Positions 24,106 through 33,544 of a stretch of 41,244 bases of DNA are shown in pieces. The notes under the pieces are model-generated. The model was not told the DNA's origin. It saw only the letters and a program-made list of their open reading frames with translations, and ran no database searches. The DNA comes from Pseudomonadota bacterium. GTDB taxonomy: Bacteria; Desulfobacterota; Desulfobacteria; Desulfobacterales; RPRI01. Position numbers and translations under genes: made by a program. Within the stretch, counting starts at the first letter, position 1, and every line of letters begins with the position of its first letter. The DNA lies in NCBI GenBank assembly GCA_018817425.1, contig JAHITX010000075.1, forward strand, positions 1-41,244. The letters run 5' to 3'.

Positions 24106-25086
24106 TCAATTTTTATCTGGCAGATAACTGTAATCGATAAAATCTTCTATGGGAATTCTTCCCGGAAGATGGCCGTTTTCAATCATGATGTCCTGCTGTT
24201 TGTATAACTGTTTAATAGGTTCCCTTCCGTCTTCAAAATGCCTCAGGGCAGAGCGCATGGCCACTTTCATTTCAACTCCGCAATATTTCGGTATCCAGCG
24301 TCTTGCTTCTTTTTCATTGTTTTTTATATAATCAAATGACCTGACAAGGCCCCGTAAAAAGGCTTTTGCTTTTTCCGGGTTTTCACGAAGATACTCATCC
24401 GTAAAAAACAATCCTGAAAATACATATCCTGGGATTGCATCATTGAATGAAAAAAGCAGCCGACTCGCACCATGCATCTCCAGCATGGTCGCTGTCGGAT
24501 CTCAGGCGATTATTACATCAACGCCTTTTGACCTTAAGGCAGCTTCATGCTTCATGGCCTCATCGAGCTTAATTCCTTTGATTTCATGAATATCATCAAA
24601 GCTTAACCCGGCTTTTATCAAGGTTTCGCGAAGAATCATCTTAGCGCTTACGTCTCCGCTGGTTGCAATCCTTTTACCTTGTAGATCAGTAATTTTTTGT
24701 ATTTCAACGTTTGTTGCATCCGCATGAAGACCGCATCTTGTGCCATTATGCGCCCTGCCGAGCCATGCAACGATCTTTATGGGAATTTTTCTGTATGCGG
24801 CATAAAAAAATGATGCAGGTGCAATATGACCGGCATTTATGTCGCCATGAAGCGCTGAAGCGATAATGTTTTGTTCACCTACAAGTCTTACAAGCTCGAC
24901 TTTGAGTCCTTCTTTTTCCCAAAACCCCTCTTCAATTCCCACGTAAAGCGGAAGATCGTCTATACTTCTTCCGTAAGTGACCTTCATGCCGCCCAGCGGA
25001 AAGTCTTTGGCAAGGCAGGGATATGAATTGAGTAATACAATTGCAGTAACGGATATGATCATAATTGTAATTTTTTTAAAATACAT
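24106..25086 (-). CDS. NitT/TauT-type ABC substrate-binding protein, candidate selenoprotein (Sec195)
   Basis: Read through TGA 24504-24502, the frame is one 326-residue protein. Residues 1-194 give a signal peptide (VLLNSYPCLA) and the N-lobe of an NMT1/SsuA-like binding protein (MKVTYGRSIDDLPLYVGIEE, DLQGKRIATSGD, SFDDIHEIKG, GVDVIIA). After the TGA the frame continues DPTATMLEMHGASRLLF and a normal C-lobe (GLFFTDEYLRENPEKAKAFL). The TGA sits where these proteins have the ligand-side loop after the VD-II-A strand. Three nt beyond it a 39-nt hairpin folds (24498-24460). No other lesion is present, so I read the TGA as selenocysteine. The gene follows its permease by 26 nt. Cargo is unknown; the selenol could bind a soft metal or metalloid compound. 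Confidence 0.8.
24460..24498 (-). promoter_or_regulatory. Candidate bacterial SECIS hairpin in the binding-protein gene
   Basis: On the minus strand, starting 3 nt after TGA 24504-24502: lower stem CCGAC (24498-24494) with GTCGG (24464-24460), a symmetrical 4x4 internal loop, a perfect 7-bp upper stem ACCATGC (24489-24483) with GCATGGT (24475-24469), and a 7-nt apical loop TGGAGAT containing GG. The upper stem begins 12 nt after the TGA, close to the layout of the E. coli fdhF SECIS. All bases lie within codons. Confidence 0.72.
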
Positions 25087-25112
25087 TCTGATTCCTTATA
25101 AACTCTATTTTT

Positions 25113-25883
25113 TTATGCCATTCCCCCGGATAAAGAGGTTTCGGTATGCCATGTCAGTACCCTGTTCTGGATAATTCGGGCAATGCGGTCCATACTAAAC
25201 CCTATAGATGAAATAACGATAATTCCTGCAAACATTCTCGCTGTGGCAAATGTTCGTTGTGCATCTATAACTAGAAAGCCTATTCCGGAATCGGCAGCAA
25301 GCATTTCCACTCCTACAATTGCGAGCATTGACATGGCGGTCGAAATCCTCATACCGGTAACAATCATGGGAAGGGCTGCCGGTATAAGTACTTTAATCCA
25401 TAACTGAAAACCATTTGCACCAAGTGAACGCGCAGCCTGAATGAGTTTTTTATCTACACCTTTGATTCCTGCAATTGTATTTAAGACTATAGGAAAAAAA
25501 CATGCTTTAAAAATAATCGCCACTTTAGAGCCGTTTCCTATACCGAACCAGATAAACATAACAGGCACCAACGCAAAGGTGGAAATCGGTCTGATCAATT
25601 CTATAAGCGGATCGATAATATCTTCGACAACTGTTGACCATGCTACAAGAAGTCCTATAGTCAGACCTGCAATTGCTGCGAGAATGTATCCGCTAAATGC
25701 ACGGGCAATACTGATAGCAATGTGCGGAAATACCTCACCGGTAATTATCATTGCATACAATTCCTTAAGCATTGCGGACGGAGGCGGGAAAAAGAAAGGA
25801 TCCACCCAGATAAAACGGCCGATGATTTCCCATATTGCAAGCACACATATGGGAGAGATGATTTTTCTGTATTTAAACCTCAT
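25113..25883 (-). CDS. SsuC/TauC-type ABC permease
   Basis: This protein of about 256 residues is a BPD_transp_1 permease. It has an N-terminal helix ([18 protein letters not shown]), a helix at [20 protein letters not shown], the EAA-type loop [20 protein letters not shown] that contacts the ATPase, and [20 protein letters not shown]. The NitT/TauT family moves nitrate, sulfonates, taurine, pyrimidine precursors and others. I choose ATG 25883, overlapping the ATPase stop by 11 nt; the frame is open further upstream but that part lies within the ATPase gene. It pairs with the selenocysteine-candidate binding protein downstream. Confidence 0.9.
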   Translation of the reverse strand: MRFKYRKIISPICVLAIWEIIGRFIWVDPFFFPPPSAMLKELYAMIITGEVFPHIAISIARAFSGYILAAIAGLTIGLLVAWSTVVEDIIDPLIELIRPISTFALVPVMFIWFGIGNGSKVAIIFKACFFPIVLNTIAGIKGVDKKLIQAARSLGANGFQLWIKVLIPAALPMIVTGMRISTAMSMLAIVGVEMLAADSGIGFLVIDAQRTFATARMFAGIIVISSIGFSMDRIARIIQNRVLTWHTETSLSGGMA

Positions 25884-26655
25884 CGTTGCCTTCTTGAAAT
25901 TCTTCCCATACAAGTTCTTTAAGATATCTTTCATATTCTCTAAACTCAGGCGAAACAAACATATCCCTGGTGCGTGGTCTGGGAAGATCAATTTTAATCA
26001 ATTCTTTAATCTTTCCTGGCCGCTTGGTCATAATTGCAACTTTATCAGACAAATAAACCGCCTCGCTTATGCTATGGGTTACAAAAAGTACTGTGCATTT
26101 TGCCTCATGCCATATTCGCAAAAGCTCTGTCTGAAGGCCTTCACGGGTAAGTGCATCCAATGATCCAAATGGTTCGTCAAGCAAAATCACCTTGGGCTTA
26201 TTTACAAGCGCCCTTGCAATTGCTACCCGCTGTTTCATGCCTCCGCTCAACTCGTGAGGATAGCGGTCTTCAAAACCCTCCAGGCCTACGAGTTCAATAT
26301 AGACCGAAGCAATTTCCCGGCGTTTGTTTTTCGGTATTCTTTTAAGTTCCAGACCGAACTCAACATTACCTCTGACGGTTTTCCATGGGAAAAGAAGATA
26401 TTCCTGAAAGACAATGGATCTTTGTGGATCAGGGCCGTTTACCGGTTGGCCTTTGATATATAACTTACCTGCCGTAGTTTTTTCCAACCCTGCAACTAAT
26501 AACAGAAAAGTTGATTTTCCGCATCCGCTAGGACCGACTATGCTGGTAAATTCACGTTCTTCAACTTTAAGATTAAAGTCTTCGATTGCAATTACATTCT
26601 TGCTTTTTCCATCCGAATATACTTTTGTAAGTTCTTCCGCCTCAATGAGACACAT
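25873..26655 (-). CDS. SsuB/TauB-type ABC ATPase
   Basis: This protein of about 260 residues has Walker [11 protein letters not shown]-loop [10 protein letters not shown], signature [14 protein letters not shown], Walker [17 protein letters not shown] and H-loop [16 protein letters not shown], a textbook NitT/TauT ATPase. The frame is open to 26694, but ATG 26655 puts the conserved start ([15 protein letters not shown]) at the N-terminus and overlaps the end of the HgdB-like gene by 14 nt. It drives the permease at 25113-25883. The basic C-terminal extension ([20 protein letters not shown]) is common in the family. Confidence 0.92.
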   Translation of the reverse strand: MCLIEAEELTKVYSDGKSKNVIAIEDFNLKVEEREFTSIVGPSGCGKSTFLLLVAGLEKTTAGKLYIKGQPVNGPDPQRSIVFQEYLLFPWKTVRGNVEFGLELKRIPKNKRREIASVYIELVGLEGFEDRYPHELSGGMKQRVAIARALVNKPKVILLDEPFGSLDALTREGLQTELLRIWHEAKCTVLFVTHSISEAVYLSDKVAIMTKRPGKIKELIKIDLPRPRTRDMFVSPEFREYERYLKELVWEEFQEGNDEV

Positions 26656-27814
26656 GCTGATTTCCCATTGAAATCTGCTCCAGAAAACCTTCAATGCGTA
26701 CTCTGAGCTGTCCGATATCGGACTGCGAAAAATCCGTTACAATATGCAGAAAAGGAAGGCCGTGTTTTCCTTTAACAACTTCTTTTACCCTGTAAGATTC
26801 GATATTAAAAGTATGGCAAAACTGCCATGTAAGATCTATAACACCTTGTATATTATATTCCGTTATAAGCCTGTCGATATCTTTAAACCTTGTATTATTC
26901 GGCGTCATACAGGAACAAGTTACTCTTAGATATCTTTGGGCAATCGCTTCAATAGGATCTTTGTTTTCATCAACCATATCTTCCATGCGTGTAATTCCGC
27001 CACAACCTTCCTGACAGACGACAACCCCTCCGCATTCCTCCACCAGTTTAAGCACCTTATCGCATCCCAGGCTGTTTCCCAAACCAGTCCAGAGGATTCT
27101 TGGCCTATCCGCAGAACAGGCATATTCATTATTATGTATTTTTGTTTTTAGCCCTTCGAGAAGATTACCAAGTTTTTCTCTATAAGGTTTGCGATCAACC
27201 GTATAGGCGAATTTGGTGGTTAATCCAACAAGGTCAACACCCATAACCGGCACTGGATGTGACTTACGGCATTTATGAATTTCAACTAAAAGCCTGCGTT
27301 CTTCATTTACATCTTTGATGGCCTGTTTCAATTTTTCGTCTGTTATTTTTACCCCAAGTTGCTTTTCAATAAATACTTTAAGCTTTTTAACCTCCGCTAT
27401 CCAGTGGACAAGAGCTTCATTTTCTTCAGACATCTGAGGGAGTTCCATAATGTGCATGGGCTTTTCCCATGCAAGCAGTTCATACATTTTTTTTCTGCCA
27501 TCGCATGTTGTTTCACCCACAATACAATCGGTAAGCGGAAATATTGGACAGGTGTTTGAAACAGCACGACCGTAAGTTGCTTTAACCATAGGGCATAAGT
27601 CAGCAGGCAGCACTTCTTCTGCTGCTGCAATCGGCTCTTCAGTAGTTCCGCAAAGTCCAACCGATATGGCATCGGCTGCCCATACAAGTTCCTTTGGAAA
27701 ATAAGAACACATTGAACCTATAACTTTTCTTCCCTCATCTTTCGCCATTTCAAGCTCTAAGGCCAGATTTGTTCTTACTTCCTGAATAGTATCATTAACC
27801 TTGAATTCCTTCAT
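26642..27814 (-). CDS. HgdB/BcrB-family iron-sulfur protein, possibly double-cubane type
   Basis: This 390-residue protein belongs to the 2-hydroxyacyl-CoA dehydratase D-component family. It shows [54 protein letters not shown], the late Fe-S region CSCMTPN and [13 protein letters not shown], and the ending [20 protein letters not shown]. True dehydratases and benzoyl-CoA reductases need two unlike subunits; only one is present here, with a matching ASKHA activator at 33545. That pattern fits the homodimeric double-cubane-cluster proteins (YjiM-like), which perform ATP-driven reductions of small molecules, rather than a dehydratase. AGGAGA precedes ATG 27814. Cytoplasmic. Its substrate may be what the ABC importer delivers. 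Confidence 0.87.
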   Translation of the reverse strand: MKEFKVNDTIQEVRTNLALELEMAKDEGRKVIGSMCSYFPKELVWAADAISVGLCGTTEEPIAAAEEVLPADLCPMVKATYGRAVSNTCPIFPLTDCIVGETTCDGRKKMYELLAWEKPMHIMELPQMSEENEALVHWIAEVKKLKVFIEKQLGVKITDEKLKQAIKDVNEERRLLVEIHKCRKSHPVPVMGVDLVGLTTKFAYTVDRKPYREKLGNLLEGLKTKIHNNEYACSADRPRILWTGLGNSLGCDKVLKLVEECGGVVVCQEGCGGITRMEDMVDENKDPIEAIAQRYLRVTCSCMTPNNTRFKDIDRLITEYNIQGVIDLTWQFCHTFNIESYRVKEVVKGKHGLPFLHIVTDFSQSDIGQLRVRIEGFLEQISMGNQHVSH

Positions 27815-27825
27815 CAGGTCTCCTG

Positions 27826-28551
27826 TTATGTTATTTCAAACACTACTGTAATTTCAATCGGAATGGGTCCTCTGAAAAGTCTTAAAGGAGGTCTTGGAAA
27901 AGGTGATGCTTTTTTTACGGCTTCAATAACGGCATTGTCTAAAGTTCTGTCTCTTGATGTTCCTACAATCGATAGTCCGGATATACTGCCGTCAAGTCCG
28001 ACAACAAATTCCACTGTTGACCGGCCCTCTATCCGATTCATCTTTGCAATTCTAGGATATTCTTTTTTACTTTCTATCCTGAGCTGAACAAGATCAAAAT
28101 AATCTTTTTTCGTTATTACATCCTTTAATCCGTCTGATACTCCCGGATCAAGGGCGGCAAGATCCAAAGCAGAGCCTTTTAAAATTCCGGAAGCACTGAT
28201 CTGTTCGGTCATTTTGCTTGAATAGTTATTATTTATGTTGTCTATTTTGATAGGTTTGAAGCTGGGCATAATCCTTGTTTGTATTTTGAGCTTTTGAATT
28301 TCTTTCGGGACGGAAACAGGTTTCGGTTTGTGACGGGGTCTTGGAATCTCTCTTGAAACAGACTTTGAAATATCTTCCATAGTTAACTCTATAAATGATA
28401 TCATGCTTGACTTATATAGCCCTGAAACATGTAAAGCCGCTATTATATGGATTCCAAGAGAAATTCCAATCAGTCCTCTTAGCAGCCAGTTTGTATTTCC
28501 TTTTCTTTCGTAACGGTCACCAATAATATTTGTTTCCCATGTAGTTTCCAT
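27826..28551 (-). CDS. tonB: TonB protein
   Basis: This protein of about 241 residues has an N-terminal membrane anchor (WLLRGLIGISLGIHIIAALH), a proline/basic periplasmic spacer (SREIPRPRHKPKPVSVPKEI) and the C-terminal TonB domain, seen as YPRIAKMNRIEGRSTVEFVV, GLDGSISGLSIV and KASPFPRPP. It couples the proton gradient through ExbBD to the receptor. I choose ATG 28551, 5 nt after the ExbD stop with AAGGA upstream, over the frame's earlier ATG at 28584, which lies inside exbD. A dedicated tonB in the same operon as its receptor suggests a specialised uptake system. Confidence 0.9.
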   Translation of the reverse strand: METTWETNIIGDRYERKGNTNWLLRGLIGISLGIHIIAALHVSGLYKSSMISFIELTMEDISKSVSREIPRPRHKPKPVSVPKEIQKLKIQTRIMPSFKPIKIDNINNNYSSKMTEQISASGILKGSALDLAALDPGVSDGLKDVITKKDYFDLVQLRIESKKEYPRIAKMNRIEGRSTVEFVVGLDGSISGLSIVGTSRDRTLDNAVIEAVKKASPFPRPPLRLFRGPIPIEITVVFEIT

Positions 28552-28556
28552 TACAA

Positions 28557-28964
28557 TTACAAATCCTTTTCCGTAGCAAGGCAAAGCCTGCCGGCTCCGG
28601 CAGCTTTGGCAACATCCATGACCTTGACCACCTTGTTAAGTATTACTCCCCTGTCGGATCTGACCACTACCAGTTTATCCTTATCGTTTCCGACCATTTC
28701 CTTAACCTTCTTGAAAAGTTCGCCTATCGCGACTTCCTGTTCGTTAAGATATGTTCTGCCGTCTTTATCAACAAATATTGTGATGGATTCCTCCACCTGG
28801 GGCTTTGATGCTTTTGCCTGGGGAAGCTTGATCTTTATTCCTTCATCCACCATGAAATTTGTGGTTAAAAGAAAATAAATAAGCAGCATGAAAATAATAT
28901 CAATAAGCGAGGTAAGCGGCATCTGCACTTCATAAATTGCCCTCTTTTTACGGCTTTTAATCAT
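28557..28964 (-). CDS. exbD: ExbD-type energiser protein
   Basis: This 135-residue protein has a short cytoplasmic basic head, one transmembrane helix containing the conserved aspartate (PLTSLIDIIFMLLIYFLLTT; D22), and a periplasmic domain ending VVKVMDVAKAAGAGRLCLAT. These are the standard ExbD/TolR features. It works with the ExbB encoded 12 nt upstream and the TonB 5 nt downstream to power the receptor at 31444-33519. Confidence 0.93.
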   Translation of the reverse strand: MIKSRKKRAIYEVQMPLTSLIDIIFMLLIYFLLTTNFMVDEGIKIKLPQAKASKPQVEESITIFVDKDGRTYLNEQEVAIGELFKKVKEMVGNDKDKLVVVRSDRGVILNKVVKVMDVAKAAGAGRLCLATEKDL

Positions 28965-28976
28965 AAAGCAATCCTT

Positions 28977-29594
28977 TTAAGCTTTGTTTCTAAGAGATGA
29001 TATGGTTTTTAAAAACAAAACACTTCCCTGCTGAATTCTGGACTCATAGCCGTTTACCATTGACAGCAGATAGCTGTGAGCAACAACAATGGGAAGAGCT
29101 ACCGCAAGACCGAATGCTGTTGTCAGCATAGCCTCCCAGATACCTCCTGCAAGAACTGAAGAATTGACCTTGCCTCCCATTTCCTGGATAACCATAAATG
29201 CCTTGATCATACCCATAACCGTACCTAAAAGCCCCATCATAGGTACTATGTTTCCCATTGTCGCAAGAGCCTGAAGATATCGCGAAAGACCCTGAACCTC
29301 TTCGTCGGTCGCATGGACAATAACGGTCTCAATGGTTTCCCTGTCCTGGTCTTTTACTTCCAGGGCTTTTACCAACACCCGTCCAATAGGTGAATTGCTC
29401 TGACCTGCAATTGCAAAAGCATCTTGATCATCCCTGTTTTTCAGTTTCTCAGCCACCTTATACTCAAGCCCCTGTCCGCGCTTACGCATCTTGCCAATCC
29501 GTATAAGACGTTCTATAAAAATAGCCAATGATATAACCGAACACAGAAGAATCGGCCACATGCATATACCGCCCTTCGAAAAGAATTCGAGCAT
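28977..29594 (-). CDS. exbB: ExbB/MotA-TolQ-family proton channel protein
   Basis: This 205-residue protein has a first membrane helix (GGICMWPILLCSVISLAIFI), a cytoplasmic loop, and the MotA/TolQ/ExbB signature LQALATMGNIVPMMGLLGTV followed by GMIKAFM and the third helix AMLTTAFGLAVALPIVVAHS. It forms the pentameric proton channel that surrounds ExbD. A GGGGG ribosome binding site lies upstream of ATG 29594. It starts the exbB-exbD-tonB block of this operon. Confidence 0.93.
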   Translation of the reverse strand: MLEFFSKGGICMWPILLCSVISLAIFIERLIRIGKMRKRGQGLEYKVAEKLKNRDDQDAFAIAGQSNSPIGRVLVKALEVKDQDRETIETVIVHATDEEVQGLSRYLQALATMGNIVPMMGLLGTVMGMIKAFMVIQEMGGKVNSSVLAGGIWEAMLTTAFGLAVALPIVVAHSYLLSMVNGYESRIQQGSVLFLKTISSLRNKA

Positions 29595-29625
29595 ATCGAT
29601 ACACCCCCGTTATTTATTATATTTT

Positions 29626-31437
29626 TTATTTATCTGACTTATTCTCACAATTACTTTTGTCTTCAATAACATCCGCAATTCCGTCATAATCCAGATCCTT
29701 TGATTTTTTTACTATTGCTTCGGATTCATCATATTCTTCCCAGATGTCCGGTTTGCCGTCATGGTTTGAATCTTCCTCAACTCTTGTTACACGATCCTTG
29801 TCATAGTAAAACCAGGTATCAATCCTGCCGTCTCCGTCAACATCCTTTTCGGCGCGAACTGCCTGCTGTTTGCCGTCATAATACCAGATAGTATTTAAGA
29901 TACCGGTGTACCCGACATCTTCCTTACTCTTTACAAGCTTTTTGTCTTTGTCGTAATATTCAACAAGATCCGGTTTCCCGTCGGCGTTTTCATCGATTTC
30001 TTTTACTCTTAAAATACCATCCTTGTAAAAATGACGGGTATCGGTGTTTTTATCTCCATCGATATCCGTTTCTATAACCACATCCCAACTTTTACGGTTA
30101 AACCATTGGGTGGTTTCGAATCTGCCATTGTGATCCTGATCCGTAAGCAGTTTTATTCTGTTTTCGTTTTTGTCAAAATACAGTTTATGATCAACCGCCC
30201 CGTTTTCATTTTCATCTTTTTCCAGTCTTACGATTTTTTCATTTTCGTAGTACTGCCATGTATCAGGTTTGCCGTTATAATCCGTATCACTTTCAACCTT
30301 TTGTTTTTCTCCCTTTTTGTTGAAAAAAATCTTTATATCAGGCTTTGAGTCTTTATTTTCATCAAGTGTCTGCAAACTCGGTTTACTGTCTTTAAAAAAG
30401 GTAATCTGATCTATGAATCCATCTCCTTGTGAATCATATTCCATTTTACTTATCTCGCCCTTTTCAAAATATCTTGTTCGATCTATTTTTCCTGTATATC
30501 TGCTGTCTTCCCTGATTACTGCCGGAAGTCCGTTTGAATCGAAATCACAGAAGAAGTCCGCTGTTTTATCAAAATCAGTGTCTTTTTCCTGGTAAAAAGG
30601 CTTTTCGTTTTTAAACTTGAGTGTTATATCAAATACCTTGTCATTGTTTGAATCTTTTTGTTCTTCATATATTTTTCCGTTTTTAAAAATAATTACGGTT
30701 TCAAACCAGCCGTCATAATCCATGTCCTTTTTCTGTAAAACGATATCTCCTTTTTCAAAAAACCGGAAAGTATCCATATTACCGCTTTTGTCCGAATCCA
30801 TCCTGATTTCTTTTACAAGACCTTCACCATCAAACAATATAACTTTTTCAACCAGCCGATCACTGTCCATATCTTCTTTTCTTTCAAAACGCTTTCCGTT
30901 TTGATATGTTTCCCAGACATTTATTTTTCCATCTGCTTTGGTATCTTTTGTTGAACTTGCAATTACTCCCTTATCAAAATAGATAATAGTATCGAAATAA
31001 GCGTCGCCTGTTGAATCCTTTTCAATCTTTAAAGGATTTTCTTTCTTGTCAAAGTATATAATCTGATCGGCATTGCCATTGCCTGTGCTGTCCTTTTCCT
31101 GCCTGACTCTTTTACCATCTTTGATAAAATCCCGGCAGTCGATCTTTTGATTAAAATCAAGATCCCTTTCAACACGCACTGGTTTGCCATTTTCATAATA
31201 CTGGAACCTGTCCATTATTCCATCGGCATTGCCGTCATTTTCTACCTTAAATACTTTTCCACCTGCATCCAGATAGACTAACTGATCAATTTTCCCGTCC
31301 TTGTTCGTGTCAAATTTGATGACTTCCTCTTTCGCATGAAGAATACCATTTGAATACGGCAGCAGAATCAATACAAAACCGATGCTTACAATATAGATAA
31401 ATGTTAATTTCAAAATACTAACGGTTCGTTTTTTCAT
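29626..31437 (-). CDS. Exported protein with 23 Asp-rich (calcium-binding-like) repeats
   Basis: This 603-residue protein has a signal peptide (IYIVSIGFVLILLPYSNGIL, cut near HAKEE). The entire mature part consists of about 23 repeats of 20-26 residues, each of the form D-x-N/D-x-D/N-G-K-x-D followed by a beta-like strand (YY-x-x-GK) and a basic/acidic linker. Examples are DTNKDGKIDQLVYL, DVDGDGRIDTWFYY and DSNHDGKPDIWEEY. The loop resembles EF-hand-type calcium ligands in thrombospondin-3 or dockerin repeats, but without flanking helices. The product is therefore an elongated periplasmic or surface protein. It sits between the receptor (6-nt gap) and exbB, an uncommon position. Function is unknown; it could bind Ca2+, stabilise the receptor or act as a surface ligand trap. 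Confidence 0.8.
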   Translation of the reverse strand: MKKRTVSILKLTFIYIVSIGFVLILLPYSNGILHAKEEVIKFDTNKDGKIDQLVYLDAGGKVFKVENDGNADGIMDRFQYYENGKPVRVERDLDFNQKIDCRDFIKDGKRVRQEKDSTGNGNADQIIYFDKKENPLKIEKDSTGDAYFDTIIYFDKGVIASSTKDTKADGKINVWETYQNGKRFERKEDMDSDRLVEKVILFDGEGLVKEIRMDSDKSGNMDTFRFFEKGDIVLQKKDMDYDGWFETVIIFKNGKIYEEQKDSNNDKVFDITLKFKNEKPFYQEKDTDFDKTADFFCDFDSNGLPAVIREDSRYTGKIDRTRYFEKGEISKMEYDSQGDGFIDQITFFKDSKPSLQTLDENKDSKPDIKIFFNKKGEKQKVESDTDYNGKPDTWQYYENEKIVRLEKDENENGAVDHKLYFDKNENRIKLLTDQDHNGRFETTQWFNRKSWDVVIETDIDGDKNTDTRHFYKDGILRVKEIDENADGKPDLVEYYDKDKKLVKSKEDVGYTGILNTIWYYDGKQQAVRAEKDVDGDGRIDTWFYYDKDRVTRVEEDSNHDGKPDIWEEYDESEAIVKKSKDLDYDGIADVIEDKSNCENKSDK

Positions 31438-31443
31438 AAAAAA

Positions 31444-33519
31444 TTAAAAGAATGTATATTTAAATGTTAAACCATAAATTTGGCGTTTCATGGGATAACC
31501 GTATGTTTGCTCGTAGTTTTCCCCGAACAAATTATTAATATAAGCGTTTAGCTTTGCTTTGTTCTTATAAAATGAATACTGCACACCGATATCCGATGTT
31601 GTATATTCACTAAGAGTATATCCTGCTTCACTGTATCTCTTGCCAACGTAACGCTGATCCCAGGAAAGTTGTACAGAACCGCTAAGATGATATCTTAAAC
31701 TAAGATTAATCTTATGCTTGGGTGGTAATTCCACTAAAAAGTCTACCAATTTTGTGGGATCATCTTCTTTAACTTCGTTATCAACATATGTATAGTTTCC
31801 AAAAGCAGTCATTTTTTTATAATTTATGTTAAATTCATATTCAATTCCCCAGAACCTTACGGTATCGATATTCCATCCACTCCATGTGCTGTTATGAATT
31901 ACATCAGCTCTGTTTATTGTAACGTAATCTGTGATATCAGTATAATAAACTACAAATCTGTTATCGATACCTTCTGTAAAACGATGATAAATTCCGGTTT
32001 CATATTGCCATGTTGTTTCATATTCAAGTTTTTTTTGTTTGCCGCCGGCAGACATAGCAGAGCCATCTCAGCACCCCGGAGTGTCATAGTCCTTGGCAAC
32101 GGATACATATACATTGGTTTCCGGATTGAAATTATATGTTAAGGCAAATTTTGGTAAGATGAACCAGTCATTGTATAAATGCCTTGAAGAAGCCGCTTCA
32201 TCGGAAAGCTTAAAAGGATAAGTTTGCTGTCTTGCCTTTGAAACACGCAGGCCGGTTTTCATCATCCATTTATCGGAAATATTCCACAAGTCTTCAAAAT
32301 ATCCCGCATGGATTCTAAAAATATCATGTAATTCCTTGGCTTCAGTTCTTTTAAAATTATACCCGAGTGTGAGTGAATTATTTTTAAAAGGATACAAAGA
32401 CCATTTGATGCCCCCTCCGACATGTCTTTCGGTTATCTCATCACCGCCATATGTCGTGGGAACACCTGTAGATGTAAAATAGTAAAGTTTCTCATAATTT
32501 TGAGTATTGTAGTAGTATATTTTTAACTTTGTATCCTTTATCGGCTGTTCAAAAGCCACATCCATGTGCTTTACGGATCTTTCCTTGTAATTTTTACCAG
32601 GATAATCATAGGATATCGCCCTATATCTTATCGTATCCGCATCTTCGGGAACTTTGGGATAATCCGGATCATATCCTGCAACACCGGGCCAGTTTACTAC
32701 ATTGTTCCCCGTTTCCGTGGATGAGCCTTTATAACTTAAGAACAAAATTCCTTGAAAGGGGAATTGATAATTAAACCTGGCCGAATAGTCTTCACCGGAG
32801 AAATCATTATTATTCAAATACGCTTCATCGTCGCGGTGTCCGTAATTTAAATAATAGGTAAGACCTCCCACACCCCCGTCTACGTTGACTCTTTCACTAT
32901 GTGAAATTGCATTGGTGTAATCAGAATTTGCCGAATAATCCTGCGTATATGTCAGTCTCGGAACCGGAGAGTCTCTTTTTCTTCCTTTTTTTGTAATGAT
33001 ATTTATGACACCGCCTTCTGCACTTTCATAAGCGGCTGATGCACCACCTCTGATAATCTCTATCTTTTCGATATCACTTAAAGGTAAAGCAGACCAATCT
33101 ATTGTTGTGTTTTGCTTTCCGGTTGAACCTGTTAGTGGTCTTCCGTCCATTGCCACAATAAAACGGCTGTCATCAAATCCTCTCATCATAACAACAGCCT
33201 GTGCATCAGGAGCTCCGGAACTTTTCAACACATCAATTCCGGCAATGTTCATAAGTATGTCTTCTATTCTTTCTACTTTGCCTGCTTTTACATATTTATC
33301 CACATCCACTAAAGTACTGGTAGGAGTATATGTTACAGCACCCCCGCCAAAAGCGTGGACAAAAACATCTCCCAGCTTAACACGTTCATCCTCAATAGAA
33401 TCTTCTTTTTTAGGACAGTCAGGGCAATTTTCATCCTCCTGTGCCCTTACGTTCTGAGGCATGAACAGGCATAAAGCTAAAAAGCCCAGTCCTAATAATT
33501 TTAAAAATTTAAATATCAT
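31444..33519 (-). CDS. TonB-dependent receptor, candidate selenoprotein (Sec484)
   Basis: Read through one in-frame TGA (32070-32068) the frame gives 691 residues. The signal peptide ends NVRAQEDENCPDCPKK, an unusual cysteine-rich start; the plug has RIEDILMNIAGIDVLKSSGA, MMRGFDDSRFIVAMDGRPLT and IEIIRGGASAAYESAEGGVI. The barrel reaches FALTYNFNPETNVYVSVAKD and the segment YDTPGC, then TGA, then DGSAMSAGGKQKKLEYETTW. It ends in FKYTFF, with terminal phenylalanines. The region around the TGA corresponds to the APxL ... LKPE segment of other receptors. Frame and content are intact on both sides, with no second lesion. The Cys-Sec pair would be a strong soft-metal or redox site. GGGAGGT precedes the start. 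Confidence 0.78.
32036..32054 (-). promoter_or_regulatory. Candidate SECIS hairpin in the TonB receptor gene
   Basis: Thirteen nt after TGA 32070-32068, TGTCTGCC (32054-32047) pairs with GGCAAACA (32043-32036) in 7 of 8 positions, with one C-A mismatch, around a GGC loop. The position and the loop guanines fit a bacterial SECIS, but the stem is shorter and less convincing than the one in the binding-protein gene. Confidence 0.45.
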
Positions 33520-33544
33520 TCAAAAAATGACCTCCCTTCACTTC

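Noticed and set aside
24502-24504. TGA as an ordinary nonsense mutation splitting the binding protein into two genes
   Set aside because: The downstream piece has no signal peptide or ribosome binding site and is only a C-lobe. The same pattern occurs in a second gene of the same operon, and a strong SECIS-shaped hairpin follows. Decay remains possible but is less economical.
24106-26655. Calling the NitT/TauT genes a taurine or alkanesulfonate importer (SsuABC)
   Set aside because: There is no desulfonating oxygenase or flavin reductase, the setting is anaerobic and linked to Mo and Fe-S enzymes, and family similarity does not fix the cargo.
26642-27814. Benzoyl-CoA reductase or 2-hydroxyacyl-CoA dehydratase operon
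   Set aside because: Only one of the two required D-component-like subunits is present and there are no CoA-ester genes nearby.
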